64,000 nt of DNA, from NCBI GenBank assembly GCA_950295325.1, contig OX485803.1:47257554-47321553 (forward strand), written 5' to 3'. This document shows, piece after piece, positions 51,830 through 64,000 of the stretch. The stretch's first letter is position 1. Each line of letters begins with the position of its first letter. The DNA comes from Polytrichum commune (Eukaryota; Streptophyta; Polytrichopsida; Polytrichales; Polytrichaceae). The notes under the pieces are model-generated. The model saw only the letters and a list, made by a program, of their open reading frames with translations. It did not search any database and was not told the DNA's origin. Made by a program: the position numbers and the translations under genes.

Positions 51830-53411
51830 TACAGTGGATTGAGTAATAGTAAAATTATAAGCTCCTGATGCATCAGATTAATTATCTTGCTGCAGGAAGT
51901 TTTCTTCACCGTCCGATGAGCGCCGATCTACGATAGACTTAGGTAATGAGTGGCTAACATTGGATCGACCGCTGCCCGGGTGGATCGATGTTTGCATTCC
52001 GCAATGTGCTTGCAGCATCTCCAGCTGGATCATTGCGAGCTCGTCAAAATGATGTCAATATCCAAGAACCTTCGATGTCAAAAGCACCATGATTCTATAA
52101 CTGGAAGTCACGTAAACCTTTATGACCGAGCTGGAAGGAGTTCGGTTGTCATCATGTTGAATCTTTGGTTTCTGTATTAAGCTTAAACTTCTGACAATTG
52201 AGCAGGCGTAAATTACCGGGAACGAATATTTTTGAAAATAACAAATGAAATTGAATTAGCAGATATCTGATGAGGCCCCTTCAAGTAAGCATTCTAGAAT
52301 CGAACCTGTTGAATAGGCCATTTAGAAACTGAATATCGAAACAGGGAATGAGATGAAATAGAGTTCTCATTTGCCCCTTACTTACTCCGGCCTTTTGAAG
52401 CAGATAGATAAGTAGCAGTTACAACATCAAACTGCATATGAGTAATGATAAATCTGGAGTTTGCCCTGCTTATACATATTTCTGATGGGTTTCCGAATTT
52501 CTCACATAGTCTCTCGGTGTTTTGGAGATGAAATTATGTATCAACGTATTAACCACCAGTACTGGGAGGATAGCTTATTTGAAAATTCCGAGGTTGAACA
52601 TTTCGAGTATAAATTTTTGCTTGCCATTTGATGGAGTCCTCTTCAAATTCTCTTTCCATCTTCGAATTCTCTTTCACAATTGATCGTGTTCAAAATTTAG
52701 TGTGTGTGGGCCGTTTTCTCTAGTGCCTGAACGACCACTTCTAGCTTAGCCCCCCGATCTATGAAGTCATCGTCACTTTTCTAGCTTAGGGCCCCATTGC
52801 AAATCTGAGTCGATTAACTCAGCTGTTATCCCCACCCTCATAATTCAAACCGTCCAATTACATATATGCCCAAGTGTACGCCCCGATTAGGTAAATAAAA
52901 ATCTTCACTGTTATTAAATCGGCCATATAACCTGAAAATTGAGTTAATATTGCGTGTCGTTTTCCAGTGTGAGATAGAAGATCTTCTGGAAAATCTGCAC
53001 ACGTTCCCCACCAAAATTAGAAGTTCAGATAGACCATCATGTTAAGATCCATATTTTGGTTTTGTAGATTTCAGAAGTTTGAGTTGAATTGCCCCGGGTG
53101 TGTAATGATAAGGATTGTATAATTGCCAGCTTGGACCATTTTTGTTGAAAGGTCATAAGGTTTGAAGACAAGCAATGTACTTACAATTACATGGCTCACT
53201 GGTTGCTTTTCATTGATCTATATGCATGATACCATCACTATGCTTTGAATGATCTCTTGAGTTTGGAAGCTTAAGCATGTCAAAATAGAGGTCAAATGGG
53301 GAGAAAAGCTTGAGAAAATTCGGGAACTCCGAGCTGGCCCCCGTGCCCAGCTCCCGTGCTTTGACTTGAGGGTCGAGGAGTGCCAGGCTTTAATCATTGG
53401 CCAGATATAAA
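51830..53411. other. Spacer, no gene supported
   Basis: A short plus-strand frame at ~51905-52050 (EWLTLDRPLPGWIDV) is isolated. AT-rich remainder. I see no complete gene or element. Confidence 0.4.
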
Positions 53412-53420
53412 CTTTGAGTC

Positions 53421-53638
53421 AATGAACGAGGAGAACCGACCGCTAGTTACAGATGAATCGAATGAGTTTGAGAAATAGCCGGTTGAAGTTCAGGACTTCA
53501 GGAAAATTACCGAACATTTAGAGGAATCTATGGAATATACCTCAATTCTATAAAGAAAGCCCGAAAGATCACAACATGGAAACACTAGGATTTTGACCGA
53601 TGATGCCCAAAAATCTCCCCGGACACTGCTTTGAGTGT
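53421..53638. mobile_element. ~220 bp element with 9 bp TSD (copy D)
   Basis: Starts AATGAACGAGGAGAACC and ends CTCCCCGGACACTG. It is flanked by CTTTGAGTC (53412-53420) and CTTTGAGTG (53639-53647). Same orientation as copies B and E. Confidence 0.82.
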
Positions 53639-53882
53639 TAACGCATGCACTTCAGTGGCTAGAGTCATTTGAGAGTGCGACGACCAGCTGTCGCAACCTC
53701 AAAATGGGCACAGGAACTGATCACGTGGCCGTGTCCTGAGTGTCACCGATGTTGTCCTAAGAAATTCCTAGGCAGCAGTACAGAAATTTACAATGCGGCA
53801 CTTTAAATGATGATGTGACAGCTTTTGACATTTGCGCAACACCAGGCTATTGCAGGCGCCAAACTATGTACTTTATGCATGA

Positions 53883-53917
53883 TTTTTTTTTTTTTTTTTT
53901 GGGGGGGGGGGGGGGGG
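53883..53917 (+). repeat. T18-G17 homopolymer junction
   Basis: Eighteen T followed directly by seventeen G, then TTT and six G. Confidence 0.95.
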
Positions 53918-54029
53918 TTTGGGGGGCTATGTATGAGTTTAGGCAGACACCGCAAATCCTAGCTAGAGAAGAGTGTCTTGTAACTTGGGCTATAGTTGAC
54001 AAGAGGACTTTTTGTTTACATTAATTTCA

Positions 54030-54440
54030 CTTGACAAGTGTGAAGGTATCATACGTGTCTAAATCCAACTCAACAATAATTTGGACACCTATATTCGAGT
54101 GTTATGTGGGAAGGTGTGGATATAACAACGAACATCACTAAAACATATCTATGAAAGTGATTGGACTACATGCTTAAGATACTCTATCAATACTAGGCTC
54201 AATAGTCAATATTATTTGGGGGGGGAGGGGGGGAGGAACTATATGACCACTTAATTATGAACATGAGAATCGTCACTTTGATAATGATTAAAATTCTCAA
54301 ATAAGCTCCAAAAATTATGAGACTAATGAATACAGGCGTGATGTGGATCTGCTAATCATCTCACACTATTTGTGTGTTTCATATCCTACGAGAAGTGGGT
54401 CCAGAGAGAAAAGTATCCGGATAACACACTTCTCTGCCTT
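54030..54440 (+). repeat. Copy of the ~370 bp dispersed repeat (reference copy)
   Basis: Well-preserved plus-strand copy, from GGACACCTATATTCGAGTG through TAGGCTCAATAGTCAATA, a broken G-run (54218-54233), CATATGACC-like ATATGACCACTTAA, GAGACTAATGAATACAGG, CTAATCATCTCA, to CATATCCTACGAGAAGTGGG and AGAGAAAAGTATCC. No ORF. Terminal structure not resolved. Confidence 0.65.
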
Positions 54441-55159
54441 ACCGCTCAAGAAAGCAACCCACGTCATCTTATCACAGATCGTTTTCAAGCAATCCATTTA
54501 CGTCATATATATGTAGTCCAGCAAGTTGTAAGTAGTGTGGTATATTGACTTTGGGTCCTGTCACAGATTTTGTAGAGAATGATATAATCTGCTGCTAATG
54601 TAGAATTCCAACTTGAATGTGGCAGTGGGTTAGGTTTGATTCCTCCATGAATTATGAAGGGATTGGAGCCCTGCATGCTGCTGAAGACAAAACATGACCT
54701 ACATTAAGTTACACTTCATGCACTTCTCTCTTGGCTAGTCTCTGACTTAAGGTGCTCCTAAAACTGCTAAGGGATCTGGCACCTCCATATGGGCACTACA
54801 CTTCTCACTTCACATACATTTCTGTTAGCAAATGTGAATCACAAAGATAGTCATCGCCAAATTTCAGAACCGGAGCAGAGGTTCAAAAGTTATAAGAGTT
54901 CAAAGTGTAAGTTCATTTGTTTTGAAAGTCATGACATGGACTCTCCCGATTGTGTTCAATGCACCGTTTATGGTATGTAGTGTCATGTACGTTGTTTGCA
55001 AAAGGGCCTAAAGTAGATGCCTAGAGGTTTCAAAGTGTCACATCCGCTAATTGCCAAATGATGCCATTTGTCAACAGAAGTAAGTGACGTTTTGTAAGTG
55101 AAATTTTATTTACCTCATGACATTTACTGTAGTACATTGGGATATTTGAGAAGATATTT

Positions 55160-55510
55160 TTTTCTTTTTAGTATGCAAGGAGAAGATAATCTTGAGCATA
55201 CTAATGGCAAGTGTCATGTGTTTGCATTTTATTATGCAAGTGGAAGACATTCTTGAGCATACTAATGTTGATGGTCATATGTGTACACTTTCATCAACTT
55301 GTAGACCATTGTATAACATACGCATGCACCTCATAACATTATTGAACATACTTATGCGAAGATATTAGTAAGCGCACTTGAACGACAAGTGTCATGAGGT
55401 GACACTTATGGTGAACTTCTTGATCATTAGTGTAACCTAGCATACGCCTCAAAATAGGGTAATTGACATGATTATGCATGTGACACCAAATGCCATAAAC
55501 GGTATATTGA
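55160..55510 (-). repeat. Dispersed repeat, partner of 17505-17775, with an internal duplication
   Basis: The reverse complement of the 17505 block (CCATTGTATAACATACGCATGC, GAAGATATTAGTAAGCGC, AAATAGGGTAATTGACA). Near 55170-55280, TATGCAAG(G/T)GGAAGA followed by CTTGAGCATACTAATG occurs twice about 65 bp apart. Confidence 0.6.
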
Positions 55511-55701
55511 ATCTAGGATGGTGTTTGTTTGTTAAAAACACACTAGTCCAATGTCATCATGACACATGTAATTTTGGTGACATTTGTTCTTTAACTACAA
55601 GCGTTCAAGCCATATACCAATCAAATACAGGTGTTCTATTAAAACGACTAAACTACATACCTTAGCTGATCAACTTCTCAAGAAAGGGAATCCTCATGAA
55701 C

Positions 55702-55926
55702 AATGCTCGAGAAGAACCGGCGGTTAATTACAGATGAATCGGTTGAGTTTGAGAAATAACTGGCTGTAGTTGAAGACATCAGGAGAATTACCGATCATTT
55801 TAGAGGAATCTATAGAATATACCTCAAATGAATAAAGCAAAACCAGAAGATGTCAACGTGTAACCAGTTGGATTTAGAATCACTAGGATCTTGACGGACT
55901 ATGCCCAAAAACTTCCTGGGCAAGTG
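55702..55926. mobile_element. ~220 bp element with 9 bp TSD (copy E)
   Basis: Starts AATGCTCGAGAAGAACCGG and ends TTCCTGGGCAAGTG. It is flanked by a perfect 9 bp duplication, CTCATGAAC (55693-55701 and 55927-55935). Confidence 0.85.
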
Positions 55927-56189
55927 CTCATGAACATGACATTGCTCCTTTGACTTTCTGGAGCAATTTATCATTCTGTCCTTGTGTCAATGTTTTCTTT
56001 CTACCTCTTCTAATTATGATTGTGTCCTTGTGTTGATGTTTTCTAAATATACCACGAGGAATTTGGGCTAGTGCTAGTGTGAAATTCACTTACTGGACGT
56101 GGGCGATAGGTATGCAGAGTGTTGTACAGTGCATATTGTTTCCTGATGCCTGCCGTGTTGAAGGCAATTTCCTCCATGAACATCGAAGA

Positions 56190-56400
56190 GCCTAAGATAT
56201 GCGGGTGTTATTTGGTTACTTTTTTTAATTGGGCACTTGTATCTGATTGGTATGTGGTTAGATGAGGGTCAAAGATCAAACATCATAAAAACACATGTTT
56301 AGAAGAGATTGCACTACGTCTTTTAATTTTATCAACGACTCCACACTCAATAGTGAACATAGTCTAGAGGACCCAAGTATATAGTCAACAAATCGAGCAA
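56190..56400 (+). repeat. Copy of the ~370 bp dispersed repeat (partial)
   Basis: TTATTTGGTTACTT, GGGCACTTGTATCTGATTGG, AACATCATAAAAACACATG, GATTGCACTACGTC and CTCAATAGTGAACATAGT parallel the 54030 copy. Decayed. Confidence 0.4.
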
Positions 56401-57493
56401 CATGCACTTGCGATAACCATAACTAAATCATGGAGTTCCAATTTCTAGTCTGATTTTTGCTGATGCGTCATATAAGGTTTGCTAATGCAAAACAAGTGTT
56501 TGTTGTGTAAACCTAATTCATAGAAGCTGGAAAACATGACAAACAACCCGAACAACACCCTCAAACGTTATGATGTGCAGGCACCCAGATCTTGACTTTA
56601 AATTGGATGTTGGAAATAATGCAGATTTGCAAATTGAACAATGAAGTTGGATGATGTGGCTAACCCCTCATCGCTCTACATACTCAACATCGGAGAGAGG
56701 AAATTATCATATATGAGTGTACCTCTTGATCATCCAACGTAAAAACCTTGAAATAGTATGCAACTTGAAGGTTTTCTTTTATATAAGTTGATTCAAGATC
56801 GACATTAGTTTTGAAGACCCCAAAGTAGTCTCTATGATGTCGTTTGAAATGAATCGACAACAACCCTATGGGGTCAAGTTTAAATGTGAGATGGATGAGG
56901 GTACGCTCGTATATGATAATTCCCTCTCTTCCCCAACGGCCAACAGCCATGGATCCCAGGGAAACAAAATGAAATACCAGTAAGGGTCACGTTTTTAATC
57001 CCGGCAATACATGTTTCAGTACTACATCTTGCATGTTGCAAGCAAGTGCTTTGCAAAGTCTTGAAATAGGGACAGGATTGGTGCAGTTTGTATGTTGAAG
57101 TGTTGCATAGCCTGTCACATGTTTCATGGAGATATGTAGAATCGACTAGCTGATTAATTAAGAACATGTAGACTTATTGTTGGTCCTGAAGTTAATTTGG
57201 ACACGGGCATGGAACTTTCATGTATATTGCCCGTCCACTAGACTTTGATGGGAATGAGGACAATGTAGATAAAACATGATGGAGTAAAGTTCATATGTGT
57301 CAAGTTACTAACTAATGTTAGTTTTAAGTGTTTAGTGGACGCATGAAACTCTAGCAGCCCATGGTCATGGTCCTCTGCACTCTAACAGGCAACCAAAATA
57401 TGATTGGTTGATTGCTTCTATTATATTCATAAGAACACATGCTAACCCACTCTTATCTAGTAGGTCAGCGACGGACATGGGAAGCCACCCTTA

Positions 57494-58977
57494 GGGCCAA
57501 GTTCCATGTGCCGGTCCCGGTTCATTTTTTTTTTTAAAAATGAGTGGGCCGGTGAAAAGAGTGTGCCCATCCCTCTCACCCAAGGACTGGTACCCCCCAT
57601 GGATGGGTGTCCCACATTTTGTGTTGTGCAAGAACGGGTGCCAAAGGACCGGCGGTCCTAATGGTCACAAGAAGGACATGTGCCTGTTAGAAAGCTCCGG
57701 TGACCGGATCGGCCAGTCACCTAGGGTACACCCTTGGATACTAAAGGCCACTTTGTTCTTCAAGTCCTTTCTTTTGAGGAGTACTCCTAGGGAAAGTGTA
57801 TTTTATGATGTTTTTAGAATCTAAATCTTAACTATATATATATATATATATATAAGGCAAACAAACCAAAGCAAACACTCATGAAATATTTAAAAGACCA
57901 TTTTGGTATCATTTAATTAGGTGTCACAATTAGGTTTTATTAAAACAAACACATGATTATTTCACTTTATGTAGTGGTTACATTGACAATTAGATTATCA
58001 ATTGGGGGTATAAACTTTAAAATTGTCTATGTATTAGTTCATGCAATGTTGACAACCACTTGCCTCACTCTAATTACCCGAACAACAATCCGGCAATGAG
58101 TAGGCCATTTACTTACCAAAACCGGGGGCACTTGAGTATAGTCCACACTTTTGCATTTAATTTTTTTTAAATAGTGTAACTTGAAAATTACAATGCAGTC
58201 AACATTAATCAAAACTATTGACATTTTTAGATTAACTATGATTTTAAATTAGGTTGTCATGCTATAGCCTTTTACCCAATCTTGGCCAAAGTAATCAGAA
58301 TATTCATGGATTGCGTCAATAAGCTAAACCACATATTGATATTGACAATCACGTGAGGAATCTCTCCTCTGTAATAATTCAATTCTTCTATGAGGCAAAC
58401 CCTAAACCATGTAACAAACCCTAAACCATGTAAACGCATGTTATTTTTGCAAATCTATTAACGCAAAAATTATGAACTATGTGCATTTACTTTAAATTCA
58501 TTCTAGACTACCGCTATCTTAATTCTAGTCAATATGTACTAATGATGGCCCATGTTACCTGTCGGGTTTAATAAATAAATGTATCAAAAATCACTTATAA
58601 ACAATGTACAATGACGATTTCAACTAAAATAATAATATATAAAAATATTTACATATTTCTATAGATGATAGTAGTACCAACCTACGCATATCAACAACAC
58701 ATAATTTGGAATTCATTCAATAAATGTATGGAAATTGATCTGCAAATCAAATATGAAAAGTTAAATGATGATGACCTCCATTGCTGGTGACCTTCATAAA
58801 GTGTCATGTCTTGTCACTCACCAAATTTAGTTAGAAAGTAGGAAATCGAAATAAACTAGCACCCCACATAGAAATACCCCTCCATAAAATGGGTGACATC
58901 AGCCATTTTTTGAATGATGTCACCCATTTCTCACCCATTTAAAAAACGGACCAGGACTGGCACATGGAACTTGACCC
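57494..58977. mobile_element. Harbinger-type non-autonomous element, GGGCCAAGTTCC ends
   Basis: A 1484 bp element flanked by TTA (57491-57493, 58978-58980). The left end is GGGCCAAGTTCCATGTGCC and the right end, reverse complemented, GGGTCAAGTTCCATGTGCC, followed by further matched Pu/Py tracts. The interior is AT-rich with (AT)n at ~57835-57855. The 94-codon frame at 57540 shows no transposase motif. Confidence 0.82.
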
Positions 58978-60604
58978 TTAGTCCCTAGCTAGATTCCCGA
59001 ATAATCATTAACATGTGCGAGAAACACTTTAGGACACGTTAAAGCCCATATTGTACATAAATTTGCTAATCTTCATGAACGGATCGTGCACTTGTACACA
59101 TGAATCTCTTCCATTGTAACTCCCGTGTACTTATCACTAAAATTAGAAAGGTTACACCTGTATGGCTATTAGCAGAAGAGTAACTCACATGTACTTAACA
59201 CTAAAGTAAGGAAGCTTACACCTATATGGCTATTAGCAGAAGAGTACATCTATATTTACAATTTTATCTCCCGATCGATTTCTATATATATTTGACACTT
59301 GACTTGATGCCGGACAAGCTAGTCTTCGACTTTGCTGTGTTTTCAACTTCTTCTTGTTGGTTGCAGTAGTAGTACGTAGTACTACACCATGATATATCGT
59401 ACAGCTTGCAGCTTGAGTTTCTCATCGAACTCCAAAGTCAACTTCCACGTACATTTCAACTCCAAACTCACTCCTCCTCATCAGTTCCAGTGTGTTTTAT
59501 AATTAGAAGAAAGACCATGGACCCACCTAGAAGTCAACGGCCCCTTCTTTCTTATCATTAATTAACTTGTATGAAGAACATTTGGATGAAAATTCCGAGT
59601 ACTAAAACATACAGTACATTACAAACACAACGAGGGCACCCATTATTACCAGGCAAAGCCAAATTACAGTCACACCTCTTCAATATGACACTTGATGATA
59701 TTACAATTTCGATATAATGACACAAATTGTGTGGTGAAAATCTATCTCTATGATACCACTGTGACATGATTGTTAATACTACATTCCTGGACCTTCAAAA
59801 TGTCGTATTATAGAGATATAAATGCATATATGGTGGGTCGCACACGTGTATAAGTATATAGTCAATTTTGAATGTATGTAACTTTCACATATGAAATGTA
59901 GATAAAAGTAAAATAGTGTGAACAATTAAATATGGGAGCTAAGGGAACTAGTTTTTCTATCTCAAAACCTAATGAAGAGACTCATTAGCTTCTATCTCTT
60001 TCATAACAATTTTCCACCTAAACCTTAAATCAGGGTGCACGACCTCTTTTTGAGCATTTTGAACTCAATATTTATCAATTTGTTGTTGTTTGCATATTGT
60101 TGGAAAGCTACTAAAATTTCACTTCTTTTGGTGGTAGTTTTGTCCAATTCCGAGTTGTCTTAGCACAATTATGAGCATTTGAAGGCAAGCTAGGTTTATT
60201 TCCAGACAACAATCCGCATTTGTTGATTTTGAGGTCACTTCCAATCCGATCTTCCTTATCTACACATTGTTGTAAGGCTATTGAATTGCAAAAGTCAGAT
60301 AGATTTAATGAGAGAAATTTGCATATGTGTGAAGACATTTCAAAAAGTACTTATTTTGTATATGTGGCGAAATATCTAAATGTGTGTTTTCATGAAGTAC
60401 CTCGTTACTATGACAAGAGGTCAAATTTGTCATATTAATGAAAATATGTGACACCTTAATAGTACAACGGTTTTCTTGTTTCCCAAACATGTCATATCGA
60501 GAGGCAGGATTTTACTTAAAGGAGGCTGGGAGGGAATACTCAGGAGCCAAGACCAACACACCCCACTATCGTAAGCAAGCCTTCAATGGACACACTTATA
60601 TATG

Positions 60605-61060
60605 CACGCACTTCTCATGTGATGCGAACACGGGTAGATCACTCCATTGTCAAGTTGAACACCACGTGCGATCAAAAAAAATCTTCTTTTGGTAAGTTGC
60701 ACCATCAAAATGGGTCAAAATTTTATCGAATTTTTTTCATGAGTAGATATACACAGTACCTATGACATAGTTAAAAGTGGTAACTAAATTTGATGATTTG
60801 TTTTTTTCATAAAACATACCAGTTCTAACTAGAATGACACAGAATTGAACTAAAACAATTACTAAAAAAAATAAAGATGACTAAAAATTTCAAAAAAGTA
60901 TACAAAAGATACTATCAATGGTTATGTATATGTAGAAAAAATATCATAAATTTTAAAATTATATATGGCATGTAATATAGGGGTAGCAAACTTTGTCCGC
61001 ACGTGGTGTCAACTTGACAATGAAGTGACCTCCCCGTGGATGCGAAACACATAATTAGTA
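60605..61060. repeat. Inverted repeat pair, ~65 bp arms
   Basis: ATTGTCAAGTTGA(A)CACCACGTGCG near 60646-60670 pairs with 61000-61022, and the match extends outward over ATGCGAA.AC.GG and TCACT. About 320 bp of AT-rich sequence separates the arms. The right arm runs into the dispersed repeat. Confidence 0.55.
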
Positions 61061-61320
61061 CAAGATGATTGTCAATCAAATTGTGTTTGTAGCCATCTTT
61101 CTCATAATTTTTGGAGCTCATATGAATATCTTATTCATGAACAAAGTGAAGATTTTTGAGCTTATAATAAGTCATATAAGTCCACCCCAATAATGCTGAC
61201 TATTAAACTTGGATTGGTTAGCAAATTTTGAATATGTACTCTAATCTCTTTTGAGCACATGTCTTTTAAGTTTTCAGTGTCCGTTCCTAGTTTCACATCT
61301 AAACTAGGTAAGGCCCGAAT
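61023..61320 (-). repeat. Copy of the ~370 bp dispersed repeat
   Basis: GATGCGAAACACATAATTAG, GATGATTG, TTTTTGGAGCTCAT, CAAAGTGAAGATT, AAGTCATATAAGTCC, AATGCTGACTATTAAACTTGG and TGAGCACATGTCTTTT follow the order of 24690-25060. Confidence 0.6.
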
Positions 61321-61607
61321 TCCATAAGTAACCTCAAAGCAAAGAACACCAACAACTGAGAAAACCTTGAAGCCAGTTCACAACTTCATTTAAAAATAAA
61401 TAAACAGTCAGTTGTAACTTCCCTTTTTTTCAATAATGAATGAAACCACCCAAATTCTTAACTGGATATATATTTTGAACTATGAAATGCATCAGAACGT
61501 GTTATTTTGAGTCATATACACAAATGCATTTTAGATCCACTTTACATTTATCCATATTCTGCACCTTAGATTGAATAGGCTGAGTCTTCACTTTGATGGT
61601 AAGCGCC

Positions 61608-62056
61608 AGTGCCCGGGAAGTTTTTGGGCATATATAGTCGGTCAAGATCCTAGTGATTCTAAATTCAACTGGTTACATGTTGACATCTTTCAGTGTTGCT
61701 TTCATTCATTTGAGGTATATTCCATAGATTCCTTTACAATGATCGGTAATTCTCCTAAAGTTTCCAACTTTAACCGGTTATTTCTCAAACTCAATCGGTT
61801 CATCAGATGGTCCAAGATGACCCTAAACTACTGGATGATGGTGGACATATATCCAAATCTCAAGGAAGAGGTTGGCGGTTCGATTCCCGATTGTGAAATC
61901 TCCTCTCTACTTGAAAGAATAACTTGTCAAGTGATCAATTGCCTCTTGTACTTTAACGCTGACTTATCAACCTTATGTCTAAATTTTATTATTAAATTTT
62001 TTTTTAAAAAAAAACTGGTTCATCTGTAACTAACCACCGGTTCTCCCCGAGCAGTG
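61608..62056. mobile_element. ~220 bp element with 9 bp TSD (copy F), interrupted by a SINE
   Basis: Starts AGTGCCCGGGAAG and ends TTCTCCCCGAGCAGTG. It is flanked by GTAAGCGCC (61599-61607) and GTAAGTGCC (62057-62065). The 449 bp length is explained by the SINE at 61807-62016. Same orientation as copy C. Confidence 0.82.
61807..62016 (+). mobile_element. tRNA-derived SINE with poly(A) tail
   Basis: Target duplication GGTTCATC(A/T)G lies at 61797-61806 and 62017-62026. A perfect B-box GGTTCGATTCC is at 61877-61887. A weak A-box candidate (TAAACTACTGG) is at 61824-61834. The 3' end is a T9 run followed by A9 and CT. About 210 bp long. Confidence 0.75.
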
Positions 62057-62199
62057 GTAAGTGCCATCTTGGCTACCTTAAAATACAAAGAAAGATTAAC
62101 AAATTTGTGGAAGTTTGTGTTTGCAGCTACCAAAGGCCGCATTTCAACGTCATTTTGCAGGCTCTTGTAGTAATGGAAGTGGGTCTTAAACAAGCAACA

Positions 62200-62560
62200 T
62201 ATATATCTCTCTGCACCCACTTATCGTACTTAACGCAACACACAACTTGTGTGAGACGATTAGCAAATCCAAATCATGCCCGTATGTAGCTGCTTTCCTT
62301 GTGATTTTTTGGATCTCGTATGAATATCCTATTCATTGTCAAAGAGAAGATTCTTTGGTTTGAAAATTGATCATATAGGTTTTTCAAATATAGTTTGTAC
62401 TATGATTATTATGTTTAAATTGGTTAACAAATTTAGAGCATGTAGTTCCAAAAAAATTCAACGCATGTTTGAGGCATATCTTTTTGGTGGTTGTTCTTGG
62501 ATTCATACCCAACCATACACCACTCAAACATAGGTGTCCATTTAATATCAGGTTCCAAAT
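62200..62560 (-). repeat. Copy of the ~370 bp dispersed repeat
   Basis: CACCCACTTATCGTACTTAA, GATTAGCAAATCCAAATCATG, TTTTTTGGATCTCGTATGA, ATTGTCAAAGAGAAGATTC, TTTTTGGTGGTTGTTC and ATACACCACTCAAACATAGG follow the order of 24690-25060. Confidence 0.6.
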
Positions 62561-62976
62561 TAGGTTAATCCACCTTACACGTTGTGGAGTGGTAAGGTCA
62601 ATGTTCGCCGTTTTGGAGCTAAGTGCTTCACAAGGAGCACCCGGCTTACAAACTTAAGGGAGATTGGGAGTTTTCACACACAAGTGTACCTCTCATCCAT
62701 CCAACATAAAATCTTGAACCCCTATAGGTTTGTGGCCAATTCATCTCAAATGACTTGGACTAGAAAAAGTTGGGGCTTTCAAGCTAATTTACATCAAAAA
62801 TCAGCATGAAGAGCATTCTATTTTTGAATGCTCACTTAACTCAAATAATTATGAGCCTAGAGGCAAATTCAATGCCTCTAGAAAAAGCATGGGAAGCATT
62901 CCAAGATGGATTGTTTGTTTGTGGAAAATGAGCAACATTCATAACATTAAGTAGCAAGCCTAGAATGACCTTCTCA

Positions 62977-63016
62977 AAAGAGCATCAAACCGGTGCGTGC
63001 CGGTTTGATGCTCTTT
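62977..63016. repeat. Perfect 17 bp palindrome with 6 bp loop
   Basis: AAAGAGCATCAAACCGG, loop TGCGTG, then the exact reverse complement. A stem-loop, function unknown. Confidence 0.9.
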
Positions 63017-63053
63017 GAAGAGCTAAGGTAGCACTACTTTTGAATTTTACTTA

Positions 63054-63573
63054 TGCCCCCTCCCCACCTGACTTTACCAAATAACCAAAGTCTTTCCTAA
63101 AACCCGGGTAAAGCTCCCTCGGTTATAGGGGACACATCCGGCTATTCCAATGCACCTACAAGAACTTGCTCCGGAGATTTTTTAGTAGGTTTTAGTTAAG
63201 TAGCTTTCACACATGTTCATGGTTTTATCTACCAAGCGATGAATGTTGGATAGTTTTTGTCTTATCCCCAAATGCCTTACTACTCATCCATCTTACCATC
63301 GGTTTTTGTCAATGGAGCTCCTCGTGCCCTCATAGCTAAGATTAAAAAAAACCAATCACAAGGGCGGGAGGCGACACTTTTAAAAGTCCTATATTCTTGC
63401 CTCATGTCTAGGTACCGATGGGAGGGTCGGTGCTTTGGGCTTATAACCTCCACTTTTAAGCCATGCTACATCATTTGCTAACTAGGCTCGGCACTAGATG
63501 ATGTCGATGGTGTGGAGGCCGTGTATTTAGAACCAACTTTTAGGCTTCGCTAAAGTCAGGCGGGGAGGGGGCA
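63054..63573. mobile_element. Harbinger-type MITE, TGCCCCCTCCCC ends
   Basis: A 520 bp element flanked by TTA (63051-63053, 63574-63576). The ends TGCCCCCTCCCC(A/G)CCTGACTTTA are inverted with one or two mismatches. Interior non-coding. Confidence 0.85.
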
Positions 63574-63576
63574 TTA

Positions 63577-64000
63577 GGTTATTTTTGATCTATTTGGGCA
63601 GTGGTGATTTTTCACAAGGTCCCTAACATGTCCAGGGACATGTTCATAAAAAAAAACATTGCCAGTGGACGGGTTCTTAGAAAATGAACCAGTTTTTGGA
63701 CGTGTCAAATTCACTTTGGACGGGTTCTAAAAATAACATTTTTTTTGATAATTTTTTTCCAAAAAAAATGGTACAAATATCAGCTAGATTATGTCATATA
63801 TGAGATGTGAATATAAGCATAATGCAATCAAACCACTAATACCCAATCAAAATATCAATCTTGAAGTGCTTGATTCACATGCATACATTAATTCATCAAT
63901 CACAAAATTTAGAATGGGGTGGATTGGAAAGATGAGAATTGGCAACAAAAGACAGATAACTGACGAACATTGAAGGCAAAATTTGTCAAGATCCTATTGT
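63577..64000. other. Window end, no gene supported
   Basis: AT-rich sequence with repeated GGACGGGTTCT and GGACATGTTC phrases (63640-63740). No feature is supported. Confidence 0.4.

Larger units (their letters stand above)
61551..62190 (-). pseudogene. Class III peroxidase exon 4 fragment, split by a transposon
   Basis: The minus strand of 62066-62190 reads YYKSLQ, then RPLVAANTNF and KVAKMAL, closely parallel to YYKNLQ, KPMVAANTNF and the AMLAMG region of the intact peroxidase at 49.5 kb. About 12-15 residues between these motifs are deleted. After removing the element at 61608-62056 and one target duplication, the frame continues at 61551-61598 with IKVKT..., the expected peroxidase C-terminal pattern. 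No other exon was found, so it is a fragment. Confidence 0.65.

Noticed and set aside
52290-52325. tRNA-like GGTTCGATTCT on the minus strand
   Set aside because: No A-box or cloverleaf can be drawn around it.
57540-57824. 94-codon frame inside the GGGCCAAGTTCC element
   Set aside because: No transposase motif, and it begins in the terminal repeat.

Overview
This window is nuclear DNA from a land plant, most likely a vascular or flowering plant. The evidence is intron-rich protein genes with GT-AG introns, a class III secretory peroxidase with the classical four-exon structure, a plant-type PIF/Harbinger transposon with a Myb-like partner ORF, a Stowaway-type MITE whose ends read CTCCCTCCGTCCC, and tRNA-derived SINEs. 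I do not assign a genus or order. There are no operons, rRNA genes, CRISPR arrays or convincing tRNA genes.

Layout. 1-26.9 kb is gene-poor and rich in transposons. It holds a complete 3.85 kb Harbinger element (4346-8197, TTA target duplications) with two converging genes, several TTA-flanked MITEs whose ends read GGGCCACTTCACAC, a Stowaway hairpin, SINEs, a ~700 bp inverted repeat, and copies of a ~220 bp element that makes 9 bp target duplications. 27.0-30.7 kb carries a minus-strand gene for a 129 aa BAP31-like ER membrane protein, with a 5' UTR intron, a MITE in its first coding intron, and a promoter containing a UPRE-like motif and two G-boxes. 31-37 kb is MITE-rich. 37.18-45.75 kb carries an 18-exon plus-strand gene for BRF1, the TFIIB-related subunit of the Pol III initiation factor TFIIIB (904 aa as assembled). 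A small retroposon has duplicated its exon 9 splice donor, and a MITE sits in intron 17. 46.9-49.3 kb has exon-like segments of one or two genes I could not identify. 49.5-51.5 kb carries a complete minus-strand class III peroxidase. 53-64 kb is again transposon-rich and contains a peroxidase pseudogene split by a 9 bp-TSD element that is itself split by a SINE.

The host genes are unrelated housekeeping or secretory functions and do not form a pathway. What links the window is short non-autonomous elements inside introns and inside one another. Exon joins were made by hand from GT/AG sites, reading-frame continuity and remembered family patterns, with no alignment or transcript data.
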